Shown here piece by piece: positions 27,041-35,379 of a stretch of 64,000 bases of DNA. A program made the position numbers and the translations under genes. The stretch comes from Hufsiella ginkgonis (GTDB taxonomy: Bacteria > Bacteroidota > Bacteroidia > Sphingobacteriales > Sphingobacteriaceae). A model generated the notes under the pieces. It was given only the letters and a program-made list of their open reading frames with translations, had not been told where the DNA came from and made no database searches. The DNA lies in NCBI RefSeq assembly GCF_009834915.1, contig NZ_WVHS01000005.1, positions 360,469 to 424,468 on the forward strand, written 5' to 3'. Within the stretch, counting starts at the first letter, position 1, and each line of letters begins with the position of its first letter.

Positions 27041-27180
27041 GATGGAGAATAGGAAAACAGAGAGTAGGAAATGGGGAATAGGAAATGGAGAATAGAGAAT
27101 AGAGAATAGGAAATCGGGAGCGCAAAGTCTCTATTCTCTGTTTCCTATTCTCTATTCTCTATTCCTGTTCCCTGCTCCCA
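27041..27180. repeat. GAATAGA tandem array forming a long inverted repeat
   Basis: The left half is purine-rich with repeated GAGAATAG/GGAAA words; the right half is its pyrimidine-rich counterpart. A 24-bp perfect match between the arms (words GAATAGAGAATAGAGAATAG plus GAAA; left arm about 27088-27112, right arm about 27141-27164) can form a hairpin with a loop of about 28 nt. It separates ahpC and the ahpD-like gene. It may terminate or stabilise the transcript, or be an expanding simple repeat. Confidence 0.8.
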
Positions 27181-27191
27181 ACAAGGTTTCG

Positions 27192-27737
27192 TTATACAGT
27201 CAGCGTTTCCTGTCCCTTTTCCCAGTTGCATGGGCAAAGTTCGTCGGTCTGCAGACCATCGAGTACACGCAGCACTTCTTTTACGTTACGGCCCACATTC
27301 AGGTCGTTTACAGAGACCCAGCGGATGATGCCTTGCGGATCGACGATAAACGTGGCACGGTAAGCGATCTTTTCTTTTGGCTCGAGGATGCCAAGTTCTT
27401 CCGCTAACGATTTCGATGTGTCGGCAAGCATAGGGAATTTAAGATCGCGCAGGTCTTCGTGGTCTCTTCTCCACGCGGCGTGTACGAATTCAGAATCGGT
27501 TGAAGCACCGATCAGGCGGGTGTCGCGGTCGCGGAACTCGCCATAAGCCTTGTTGAATTCTGCAATTTCGGTAGGGCAAACGAAAGTAAAGTCTTTTGGC
27601 CACCAAAACATCACGGTCCATACGTTGTCATCGTTCACCAGGTACCCGGAGGTAAGTGTCTCAAACTCTTTGCCTTTCTCGATGCTCACCACTGCGGTTT
27701 TCTCAAATGAAGGGAATTTCTGTCCTATCGTTAACAT
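27192..27737 (-). CDS. ahpC: Peroxiredoxin, AhpC/TSA family
   Basis: The 181-residue protein is a 2-Cys peroxiredoxin reducing hydrogen peroxide and organic peroxides. Peroxidatic C54 sits in TFVCPTE, and the C-terminal tail has ELCPCNW with C168 and C170, the resolving pair found in AhpC partners of AhpD. YRATFIVDPQGIIRW is the typical dimer-region block. The AhpD-like gene follows. A good promoter (27774-27804) lies upstream. Confidence 0.94.
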   Translation of the reverse strand: MLTIGQKFPSFEKTAVVSIEKGKEFETLTSGYLVNDDNVWTVMFWWPKDFTFVCPTEIAEFNKAYGEFRDRDTRLIGASTDSEFVHAAWRRDHEDLRDLKFPMLADTSKSLAEELGILEPKEKIAYRATFIVDPQGIIRWVSVNDLNVGRNVKEVLRVLDGLQTDELCPCNWEKGQETLTV

Positions 27738-27773
27738 AATTTTAAAATTTTAGTATCAGCATTTAAATTTTGG

Positions 27774-27804
27774 CAAAGGTACACCTAAATGATTAGCAGC
27801 GCAA
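27774..27804 (-). promoter_or_regulatory. Promoter of ahpC (TTG-N20-TACCTTTG)
   Basis: On the minus strand TTG (27802-27804) is followed after 20 bp by TACCTTTG (27774-27781), an exact match to the Bacteroidota -33/-7 pattern. The -7 box is 36 bp upstream of the ATG. Confidence 0.75.
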
Positions 27805-27966
27805 TAACGGGCAAGGTTAATCTGATACTTTTTATTGATGAGATGATAGATGGAAACTATAACATAATCATAAATATTTTACAGCTATTGAAGTGTGTAA
27901 CGTAACGGCACAAGATCTCCGCGGTTGTATGCGTCTGCTTACAATCGGGCCGGTCTCGTACCGGCG

Positions 27967-30432
27967 CTACTTCTTCAGGGTTTCTTCAAATAGCTTATAG
28001 ATCCTCTTGTACTCGTCTGTCCAGCTCGACGGCTCGGTGAACCCATGATCTTCCACCGGGTAAACCGCCAGCTCCCAGTTATCTTTCTTAAGCTCGATCA
28101 GCTTCTGCGAGAGACGCACCACATCCTGGAAATTCACGTTTACGTCCACCATCCCGTGGCACATCAGCAAGCGTCCTTTCAAGCCGTCGGCGAAGTTGAT
28201 GGGCGAGCTCTGCTGGTAAGCTTTCTCGTCATTATAGGGCTCGTTGAGAATATTGGCCGTATACCCGTGGTTGTAATGTGCCCAATCCGTAACAGATCGC
28301 AGGCCTGCGCCTGATGCAAAAACATCGGGTTCGGTGAAAAGCGCCATCAGGGTAATAAATCCGCCATACGAACCGCCGTAGAGCCCTACATGTTTGGGGT
28401 TTACACCATATTTTTCCACCAGGAGCTTCACGCCGTCCACCTGGTCGGTAAGGTCTTTTCCGCCCATGTGGCGATAGATACCGGTACGGTGATCGCGGCC
28501 GTAGCCCGAGCTTCCGGTATAATCGATATCGAGTACGGTATACCCGTTATCGGCCAGGAAATTATTGAACATGTACTCCCTGAAATACTGGCTCCACCAA
28601 TAATGCACATTTTGAAGATAACCTGCACCATGTACGAACACTACCGCAGGCCTGGCCGGATCGGGAGTTTTAGGTTGATAGAGGCGTGCATACACATCGG
28701 CTCCGTAGCGGTTTTTAAACGAGATCATCTCCGGGTCGCGCCACGCATACGACCGGAATTCCCCGGTGGTGGAATTGGTCACCTGTACGGCGGCAGCGCC
28801 GGGCTTATTTTCCTGTACGTACAGCTCCCAGGGCTTGTTGGAATAGGAATAACGGATAGCCAGCCACTTTTCATCGGGAGAAAGCGACACCTCGTTGCCG
28901 CCCTTCATGGTGGTAAGCTGCACGGGCGTGCCACCCGTAACCGGCACCTTGTAATAATGCGTAATGCCTGGGTGCTGTATATTGGCGGTGAAATAGAAAT
29001 GTTTTTTATCATTTGATAACCGCAGCGACTGCACTTCCCATTTCCCGCTGGTAACGGCTACTTTCTTGTTGGTAACTACGTCGGCCAGGTAAACGTGCGA
29101 ATAACCGGTCGCCTCGCTCTGGAAAAAGAAATGCTGGTTATCTGTCCACCCCGCGGTACCGCCGCCGAACTGGCCGCTGATACCGGGGCCGCCGATCCAG
29201 GCTTCGTCGCGCTGCCGGTCGATCAGGCTCAATTTGCCGGTTACCGGGTCCAGCTTCATGATCCAACGGTCTTTGTTATCCTGTGCGCCTATGATCACTA
29301 CGGCATAATTGCCGTCGGGACTCCACACGGGTCCGTTGATCACTACCGCCCGGTCTGCATTGAGCGATTTGCGGTCTTCCAGCTGTTTGGGGTAATCTTT
29401 TACATAATCCGGTAGGTCCTTAATCCCGGGAATATCTTTTAGCACCAGTGAATAAACGGTATCGCGCAGCGTGTCATATACATACGATTCGTAAGTTGGC
29501 TGCGGCGTGCCCACTTTAGCGCGCGAAGGAAGGTCCTCGGTATAGCCGGATGCCGTAACATAGCTTGGCACGACGGTAGACTTTCCACCCTCAGGCATCC
29601 TGGTAAGCCGGTAGGTAATAAACCGGTTATTGCCGCTCAATGTCACCTGGCTTACGGTACGGTCGCCCAGGGCGATTTCCTTAGGCCTTTTAACAACCGG
29701 CAGGCTTCTTCTTTCAGCGGCAGCCGTTTTAGCGTCCTTGTCTTTTTCCCTGATCACCTCAAATAATCCTAACTGTTCGTTCCGCAGCCAGGTATCCTGT
29801 TTATTGCCTCCTGACTGTGCCTGGCCGGCAGCACCGCCTCCTTGCCTGCCGCCAAAGCCGCCACCGCCAAAACCACCGCCCTGGCCCCTGCCCGCACCGG
29901 CAACCGGTGCAGGTGCTGCACCGGCAGCCTGGCGGGTAAAGTTGGTATACTGCACCAGCTCTCCGCCGGTTAAATTCATGGAAAACAGGTTATCGCCCTT
30001 CATAAACAGCACCTTGGTTTCGTCGAAGCTGAATCTTGGGTTACTTTCCTGCTCTACGGTATTGCTTAGCTGGCGCGAAACACCGGCAATTACGTCTACG
30101 ATAAAAAGATCGCCGTTACGCTCGTAGAGCTTCTGGGTCAGTTTTTTGTTAAATACGCCCGCGGCCGGCAGCACGGCGTTGCGTTCGGCGTCGCTTACTT
30201 TTACGGGTTTTAGCACAGACGGCGTAATGGCGTAAAGCGGCGCCCTGTCGGCATTCTCCGGGTTCCAGCTAAAATAGAGCTTCTTGCTATCATCGGTCCA
30301 GCGGACGTTATCGGGCGAGGTGCCCATCCATACAGGATCACGCATGATCTTTTCAACCGTTAATTTGTCGAGGGTTTGCGACCGGGCAATGCCGGCAGAT
30401 ACCACTAATAAGATGAGTAAAAGTTTCTTCAT
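27967..30432 (-). CDS. S9 family prolyl-oligopeptidase-like serine peptidase, secreted
   Basis: The 821-residue product starts at the ATG at 30432, which opens a signal peptide (MKKLLLILLVVSAG... ARSQ); the upstream extension to 30495 is rejected. A beta-propeller of WD-like strands precedes an alpha/beta hydrolase domain. The triad is S688 in GGSYGGF, D763 in GMVDVNV and H796 in DHGF. Near residues 190-225 there is an unusual Gly/Gln-rich run (GGGFGGGGFGG type) between propeller blades, probably a surface loop. These enzymes cleave after proline or release dipeptides. The glycosylase gene lies 37 bp upstream on the same strand. Confidence 0.93.
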   Translation of the reverse strand: MKKLLLILLVVSAGIARSQTLDKLTVEKIMRDPVWMGTSPDNVRWTDDSKKLYFSWNPENADRAPLYAITPSVLKPVKVSDAERNAVLPAAGVFNKKLTQKLYERNGDLFIVDVIAGVSRQLSNTVEQESNPRFSFDETKVLFMKGDNLFSMNLTGGELVQYTNFTRQAAGAAPAPVAGAGRGQGGGFGGGGFGGRQGGGAAGQAQSGGNKQDTWLRNEQLGLFEVIREKDKDAKTAAAERRSLPVVKRPKEIALGDRTVSQVTLSGNNRFITYRLTRMPEGGKSTVVPSYVTASGYTEDLPSRAKVGTPQPTYESYVYDTLRDTVYSLVLKDIPGIKDLPDYVKDYPKQLEDRKSLNADRAVVINGPVWSPDGNYAVVIIGAQDNKDRWIMKLDPVTGKLSLIDRQRDEAWIGGPGISGQFGGGTAGWTDNQHFFFQSEATGYSHVYLADVVTNKKVAVTSGKWEVQSLRLSNDKKHFYFTANIQHPGITHYYKVPVTGGTPVQLTTMKGGNEVSLSPDEKWLAIRYSYSNKPWELYVQENKPGAAAVQVTNSTTGEFRSYAWRDPEMISFKNRYGADVYARLYQPKTPDPARPAVVFVHGAGYLQNVHYWWSQYFREYMFNNFLADNGYTVLDIDYTGSSGYGRDHRTGIYRHMGGKDLTDQVDGVKLLVEKYGVNPKHVGLYGGSYGGFITLMALFTEPDVFASGAGLRSVTDWAHYNHGYTANILNEPYNDEKAYQQSSPINFADGLKGRLLMCHGMVDVNVNFQDVVRLSQKLIELKKDNWELAVYPVEDHGFTEPSSWTDEYKRIYKLFEETLKK

Positions 30433-30469
30433 TATCGGGAAGTTAATCGAACGGACAATATAATAGTTT

Positions 30470-31039
30470 CTACCTGAAACTGCACGCCTGCACATGATCG
30501 TTCACCATACCGGTAGCCTGCATGTGTGCATAACAAATGGTGGTGCCAAAAAACTTGAAACCACGTTTCTTCATGTCTTTAGAGATGGCGTCGGAAATCT
30601 CTGTGCTGGGCCTGATCCCGCCACGGTCCTCAGGCGGCGTGGTGATCGGCTTATTGCCGGGCATAAAAGAGTACAGGTACTTATCGAACGACCCGAATTC
30701 GCGCTGCACCTGCAGGAACAGCTTCGCGTTGCTGATGGCTGCCATGATCTTTAGCTTATTGCGGATAATACCTGCATCGTTCATGAGGCGTTCCTGGTCG
30801 TGTTCGTCGAAGTTGGCAATTTTCACGGCATCGAAACCGGCAAAGGCCTTGCGGTAGTTCGCGCGGCGGCGAAGGATGGTGATCCAGCTCAGGCCAGCCT
30901 GTGCCGCTTCGAGCACCAGGAACTCGAAAAGCACCTTATCGTCATGTGTCTCCCGGCCCCATTCTTCGTCATGGTACTTCATATAAAGCGGGTCCGTACC
31001 ACACCAACGGCAACGGGTAATTTCAGTATTTGCTTCCAT
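30470..31039 (-). CDS. tag: DNA-3-methyladenine glycosylase I
   Basis: The 189-residue protein starts at the ATG at 31039 (MEANTEITRCRWCG). It has the Tag zinc-binding CRWC near the start, YHDEEWG, LFEFLVLEAAQAGLSWITIL (the helix-hairpin-helix region), FGSFDKYLYSF and the C-terminal FFGTTICYAHMQATGMVNDH. It excises 3-methyladenine from alkylated DNA in the cytoplasm. It lies 37 bp before the S9 peptidase gene. Confidence 0.95.
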   Translation of the reverse strand: MEANTEITRCRWCGTDPLYMKYHDEEWGRETHDDKVLFEFLVLEAAQAGLSWITILRRRANYRKAFAGFDAVKIANFDEHDQERLMNDAGIIRNKLKIMAAISNAKLFLQVQREFGSFDKYLYSFMPGNKPITTPPEDRGGIRPSTEISDAISKDMKKRGFKFFGTTICYAHMQATGMVNDHVQACSFR

Positions 31040-31120
31040 CCGGTAAATATAGGCAACCAATCCAATCCCTGTCTCCGTATCCCATTGTAAAACCCTCCAC
31101 TTTACAACCCGATGCACGGA

Positions 31121-31471
31121 TCAGCGAAAGCGACGCATGGCGTTGGCAGCCCATTTATCCTTGATGTATTTCACATCCGTGTACACGTTCTCTGCCGACT
31201 TGGCTTTCCACCGGGCTTCGTAAACAGGCACGACCTGGTGATGGGATAAAACCCGTTCAGTTGGAAAATACCCGCCCCACACCATAAACGTCCCCGGGAA
31301 GTGCCGCTTAACGGCTTTCGACAACTCCACCGCCTGCCTGAGCTGCGGCCCTGGCATCATGGTAAAGCCCAGGTATTTGAACTCGCCGGTACGGAGATAG
31401 CTTTCGATCTTATGCCAGGGATCGGCTTCGCAGTTGCCGTCAACTATCACCCAGTCATACTTACCGTTTAT
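31121..31471 (-). pseudogene. Fragment of a B12-binding radical SAM protein
   Basis: A minus-strand open frame begins directly after a TGA at 31472-31474 and contains KYDWVIVDGN, then EFKYLGFTMMPGPQL, SKAVKRHFPGTFMVWGGYFPT: the cobalamin-binding domain typical of B12-type radical SAM enzymes (DGN, G-T-MPGPQL, W-GG-PT). It lacks the first strand and the whole CxxxCxxC radical SAM domain; after residue about 75 it switches to an unrelated basic tail ending MRRFR. The only start is a GTG at 31450. A methyltransferase gene lies 53 bp away on the other strand. It reads as a remnant left by deletions, though a short expressed B12-domain protein is not excluded. Confidence 0.7.
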
Positions 31472-31526
31472 CGATCATTTAATACCTGAGACAACCTTTC
31501 GAAAATTTGCCGCGTAATAATTAAGT

Positions 31527-32393
31527 ATGAGAGCGATAAACTTTAACCACGGAGAACAAAAGGGTATTACATTACGGGCCACCGAAATCTTTCAGTCGCT
31601 AAGAAGACTAGCTGAGCTCCTGGCGTTTTACCTCCGTTTTCTGTGGTTAAATTTTAAAACCCAACGGGGCTTTGTAAAGCCGGGCGCTGCAGTGGTTGAA
31701 AAAAGTGCCGGGGAGGCTTACGACCTCTGGTCGGAAAGCTACGACTTCCAGTCCGGTAACCTCATGCTCGACCTCGACGAAAAACTATCATCGGGGTTCA
31801 TCAGCCGCGTCGATCTTACCGGTAAGCATGTAGCCGACATCGGTTGCGGCACCGGGCGGCACTGGCCGAAGCTGTTCGAGCGAATGCCCCGGTCTGTTAC
31901 CGGCTTCGATGTTTCTCCGGGCATGCTGGAAAAACTTAAAAATAAGTTCCCCCTGGCGAAAGTTCGTCACATAGAAAACGACCTGCTGCTCGACACGCCT
32001 GACGGGTCCTTTGATGTGATCGTATCCACACTTACCATGGCGCATATCCCCGGCATAGAGGCCGCGCTGGGCGCCTGGTGCCGCATTGCAAAGCCTGATG
32101 CCGAGATCGTGATCACCGACTTTCACCCGGAGATCCTGGAAAACGGCGGCAAACGTACGTTCAGTCACAGGCAAACTACCATTGCCGTACAGAATTATGT
32201 ACATCCCGTGCCGAGGATTGCGGAGATCCTGCAGGAACACGGCTTCCGGCTGGCCGAATGGAAGGAAATAACCATCGACGAGTCTATGAAACACTATTAC
32301 GCCCGCCGGCATGCGTTGCCGGTATATGAAAAATACAAGGGCCGTGCGGTGATCTATGGCCTCCATTTTAAACGCGGTCATGGTACTGAATAA
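31527..32393 (+). CDS. Class I SAM-dependent methyltransferase
   Basis: The 288-residue protein has SAM motif I VADIGCGTGRHW, post-motif GFDVSPGMLEKL, motif II DGSFDVIVSTLTMAHI and motif III. The N-terminal 55 residues contain a hydrophobic helix (LAELLAFYLRFLWL), which may associate with the membrane. The region EAYDLWSESYDFQSGN is the usual start of the fold in UbiE/COQ5-like enzymes. It is divergent from the B12 radical SAM fragment and may once have worked with the intact enzyme. Acceptor unknown. Confidence 0.85.
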   Translation: MRAINFNHGEQKGITLRATEIFQSLRRLAELLAFYLRFLWLNFKTQRGFVKPGAAVVEKSAGEAYDLWSESYDFQSGNLMLDLDEKLSSGFISRVDLTGKHVADIGCGTGRHWPKLFERMPRSVTGFDVSPGMLEKLKNKFPLAKVRHIENDLLLDTPDGSFDVIVSTLTMAHIPGIEAALGAWCRIAKPDAEIVITDFHPEILENGGKRTFSHRQTTIAVQNYVHPVPRIAEILQEHGFRLAEWKEITIDESMKHYYARRHALPVYEKYKGRAVIYGLHFKRGHGTE

Positions 32394-32472
32394 CCTCGTT
32401 ACCGCCAACTCCGGCGAACCCGTGAATATGAAACTACCATTGATACGTCTGCCGGTAGCTGATAGGTTGCCC

Positions 32473-35301
32473 TCAACGCACTTCGAACCGGTATTTCCCG
32501 GAACCGAGCTCCAATACCAGGTATTGGCCTTGTATACCGCTTACCCTCATGTCGCGGTTATTTACTACCGGTTTGCCGCTCTCTGTCACATTTTCGGCAG
32601 CCGGGGCGGGAATGAACACGGTGGCCCGGGTGTTAACGGGTATCACAACCTCTATCAGCAGCCTGTTACCCGACTTCTGCCAGGCTGAAACGATCTCTCC
32701 GTTGATAGAATGGTAGCTGGCCCGCACCTTGCCGATCTCCGCAGGGGCGATCTCAGGCCGGACCACGAAAGTGCGATACCCGGGTGCCGCCAGGCGGATG
32801 CCGGCCATATTGCCGAATAGCCACTCGTTCACCGATCCGAAGGCATAATGGTTAAAGGAGTTCATACCCCCGTTATTTTCGAATCCTGTTCCTTTAATGT
32901 AACTGTTCCAACGTTCCCAGATAGTATTGGCGCCGTTTATCACTTCAAATCCCCAGGAAGGGTATTCGGTGCTGAGCAGCAGCCGGTACGCCACATCGCT
33001 ATGGCCGGTGGCCGAAAGCGCGGGCAGCAGCGGTTTAACACCCAGGAAACCGGTGCTGAGTTTCCCGCCATTTTCTCTGACCAGGCCGGCAAGCTGATTT
33101 CCGGCGTATTCATTCCCGGCACCATCCAGCACGCCGGTATAGATGGCGTTGGCGTACGCGGTTTGCGTATGGCCGTCGAAACCCATCGCCCCGTCTACAT
33201 ACCCGTTTCCATCGCCGTAAGCTGCTGCGTTGGTTTTAAATCTTCCTGCCGGGTCTGTATAATGCTCCTTAAACCGTGCAGCTACCAGGGAGAACACCTG
33301 GTGGTAACGCGCGGCCTCGCTGTCAAGCCCCGTTCCGCGGGCCATTTCGGCCATCATGGCGGCACATTGCGCGAAATAGAGGGTAGCCAGCAGGTCGGGA
33401 GGTGTTTTTTTACCTACCGAAAGCCAGTCGCCAAATCCGCCTTTCGGAGAAATATCTTCGAAACTGGCTTCAGGGAAATAGTATCGCCCCTTACTCTTAT
33501 CCTCCAGGAACTGCATATATTTCGCCATGTTGGGCCAGAACTGCCGGACCATTTTCGTATCGCCATACGTTTTATACATATGATACATACAAATAATCCC
33601 GGCCTCCGACCAGCCGGGCGAGTACTGATCCGTAGCCCTTACCTGGGGCGCCGGTGCATAGATCGGGTACGTATTATCGTCGCGCTGCGCATCGTTGAGA
33701 TCCACCAGCCATTTATTGTAAAATGCTGCGATGTCGTTATTAAAGGTCGCCGACTGGATGTATACCTGTGCATCACCGGTCCACCCCAACCGCTCATCCC
33801 GTTGCGGGCAATCAGTGGGGATATCGAAATAATTCGATCGCTGCGTCCATACGATGTTGTGGTACAGCTGGTTTACCAGGGCGTTGTCGGTTACCAGCGA
33901 CCCGGCCACCGGCGTATCCGAGCCCATAACCAGGCCCGTGATCACATCCAACCCCGGCGTTCTCTTTAAACCTGTTACTTCTACGTACTGGAAGCCATGG
34001 TAAGTGAAAGCGGGCACCCAGGTCTCGCCCGCCGGATCGCCCTTAAGAATATACGTATCCATAGCCCTTGCCATGCGAAGGTTCCCGGTCATGAGCCCGC
34101 CTTCCGGGAAAAGCACTTCCCCGTAACGGAGCGAGATGGTATCGCCGGCGCGTCCCTTTACCTTTAAGCGGATGCTGCCTGCAAAGTTCTGCCCGAGGTC
34201 GATGATATATTTTCCACCGGGCCGCGCAGTTACCTTCTTCGCACGAAGCGCTTCCAGGATCCGCACGGGGTTGCCGGGGTAAACCTCCAGCTTACGCGAA
34301 GGAAGGTCCGGGTAAACCCCGGCGGCTTTCCAGCCTTTCGCGGGATAACCGGGCTTGTCCCACCCCGGGAATTCGAGCTGTGCGTTATAGGTTTCCCCGT
34401 TCAGGATATCGGCTTCCACCACGGGGCCGTAATTGGTTTTCCAGGTTCCGTCGGTTCCCACCATGGAGGTCCGCCCATCGGTATATACTATTTCCAGCTG
34501 TGCTTTCAGCAGGGGAACCCTGCCGTAAAAGTTTCGCTTAACAGGATTGTTTACCAGGAGAGCGTACCCGAGGTAACCGGCATACCATCCGTCAGCAACG
34601 ATGGCGGAGAGGGTGGAAACAGCCGCCAGCATCGCCGTGACATCATATACCTGGTAATAAACGCGTTTGTGGTAGTCTGTCCACCCCGGTGTGAAGTAGT
34701 CGGCACCCACGCGTTTACCGTTCAGGCGTACCTCGTAAAGTCCCAGCGACGTGATATACAACCGCGCGCGCTTTACCGTTCCTTTCAACGTTATCTCTTT
34801 GCGGAAATAAGGCGCCGGTGGCAGGTGATATACTTTGCCCCTGCCCAGCGAATCCAGGTCATTGCCGATCCAGCTTGCCTGCCAGTCGCTGCCTTTAAGT
34901 AAACCCATTTCCCACCGGGCTATCGGGCTCCAGGGACCGGCAACACCATTTTTGTCCCAGCTGCGCACCTTCCAGTAACATACCTGGCGGGATGCCAGCG
35001 GTTTTCCACCATACTCCAGCTGGTTGGTTATGGTAGTTTTAACCATACCGGGATCCCAGAGATCGGCCTTGCCCGGTGCCAGCAGTGCCGGTGAACTGGC
35101 AACCACCACCTGGTAAGCAGACTGCCATTGGTTTCTTAACTCCGACCGCAGCTCCCAGCTCAACCGCGGCCGCGTGGCATCGGTTACCGGGTCGATCTTA
35201 TATTCCGTACGGAGATAAACGGCGCGCAGCGCCGGTTGCCGCGCAAACAGCCCGGGGATTATACACAACAACAGCAACCACAGAAACGACAGCTTTTTCA
35301 T
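32473..35301 (-). CDS. GH78 alpha-L-rhamnosidase, secreted
   Basis: The 942-residue product starts at the ATG at 35301 (signal peptide MKKLSFLWLLLL... LFAR). Domain order is an N-terminal fibronectin-like part, a beta-sandwich (rhamnosid_N: ASWIGNDLD, YFRKEITLKG, ARLYITSLGLYEVRLNG), the concanavalin-like middle domain, then the alpha/alpha barrel with DCPQRDERLGWTGDAQ, which carries the general acid, FGDWLS, and the C-terminal GANTIWERW with the partner Glu. It releases terminal rhamnose from glycans or rhamnogalacturonan. It is divergent from the heparinase-II/III-like lyase gene with a 78-bp shared promoter region. Confidence 0.95.
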   Translation of the reverse strand: MKKLSFLWLLLLCIIPGLFARQPALRAVYLRTEYKIDPVTDATRPRLSWELRSELRNQWQSAYQVVVASSPALLAPGKADLWDPGMVKTTITNQLEYGGKPLASRQVCYWKVRSWDKNGVAGPWSPIARWEMGLLKGSDWQASWIGNDLDSLGRGKVYHLPPAPYFRKEITLKGTVKRARLYITSLGLYEVRLNGKRVGADYFTPGWTDYHKRVYYQVYDVTAMLAAVSTLSAIVADGWYAGYLGYALLVNNPVKRNFYGRVPLLKAQLEIVYTDGRTSMVGTDGTWKTNYGPVVEADILNGETYNAQLEFPGWDKPGYPAKGWKAAGVYPDLPSRKLEVYPGNPVRILEALRAKKVTARPGGKYIIDLGQNFAGSIRLKVKGRAGDTISLRYGEVLFPEGGLMTGNLRMARAMDTYILKGDPAGETWVPAFTYHGFQYVEVTGLKRTPGLDVITGLVMGSDTPVAGSLVTDNALVNQLYHNIVWTQRSNYFDIPTDCPQRDERLGWTGDAQVYIQSATFNNDIAAFYNKWLVDLNDAQRDDNTYPIYAPAPQVRATDQYSPGWSEAGIICMYHMYKTYGDTKMVRQFWPNMAKYMQFLEDKSKGRYYFPEASFEDISPKGGFGDWLSVGKKTPPDLLATLYFAQCAAMMAEMARGTGLDSEAARYHQVFSLVAARFKEHYTDPAGRFKTNAAAYGDGNGYVDGAMGFDGHTQTAYANAIYTGVLDGAGNEYAGNQLAGLVRENGGKLSTGFLGVKPLLPALSATGHSDVAYRLLLSTEYPSWGFEVINGANTIWERWNSYIKGTGFENNGGMNSFNHYAFGSVNEWLFGNMAGIRLAAPGYRTFVVRPEIAPAEIGKVRASYHSINGEIVSAWQKSGNRLLIEVVIPVNTRATVFIPAPAAENVTESGKPVVNNRDMRVSGIQGQYLVLELGSGKYRFEVR

Positions 35302-35322
35302 GCCAGGGAATACGATAATTGA

Positions 35323-35333
35323 GTTTAGTAAAC
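35323..35333. promoter_or_regulatory. Palindrome in the GH78/lyase divergent promoter
   Basis: GTTTAGTAAAC is a perfect 11-bp palindrome near the centre of the 78-bp gap between the two start codons, and overlaps a TATGTTTA box on the minus strand. It is a plausible site for a regulator controlling both genes. Confidence 0.4.
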
Positions 35334-35379
35334 ATATCATTTATATCTTGCCTGTAAAACCGGTTAAAAGCCCTTCCCA

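Noticed and set aside
29820..29930. Gly-rich stretch in the S9 peptidase as a frameshift or assembly error
   Set aside because: The frame stays open through it and the propeller and triad continue correctly on both sides; it is best read as a low-complexity loop.
32848..33969. 373-codon plus-strand open frame
   Set aside because: It is antisense to the GH78 catalytic domain and is a by-product of the GC-rich third positions there.
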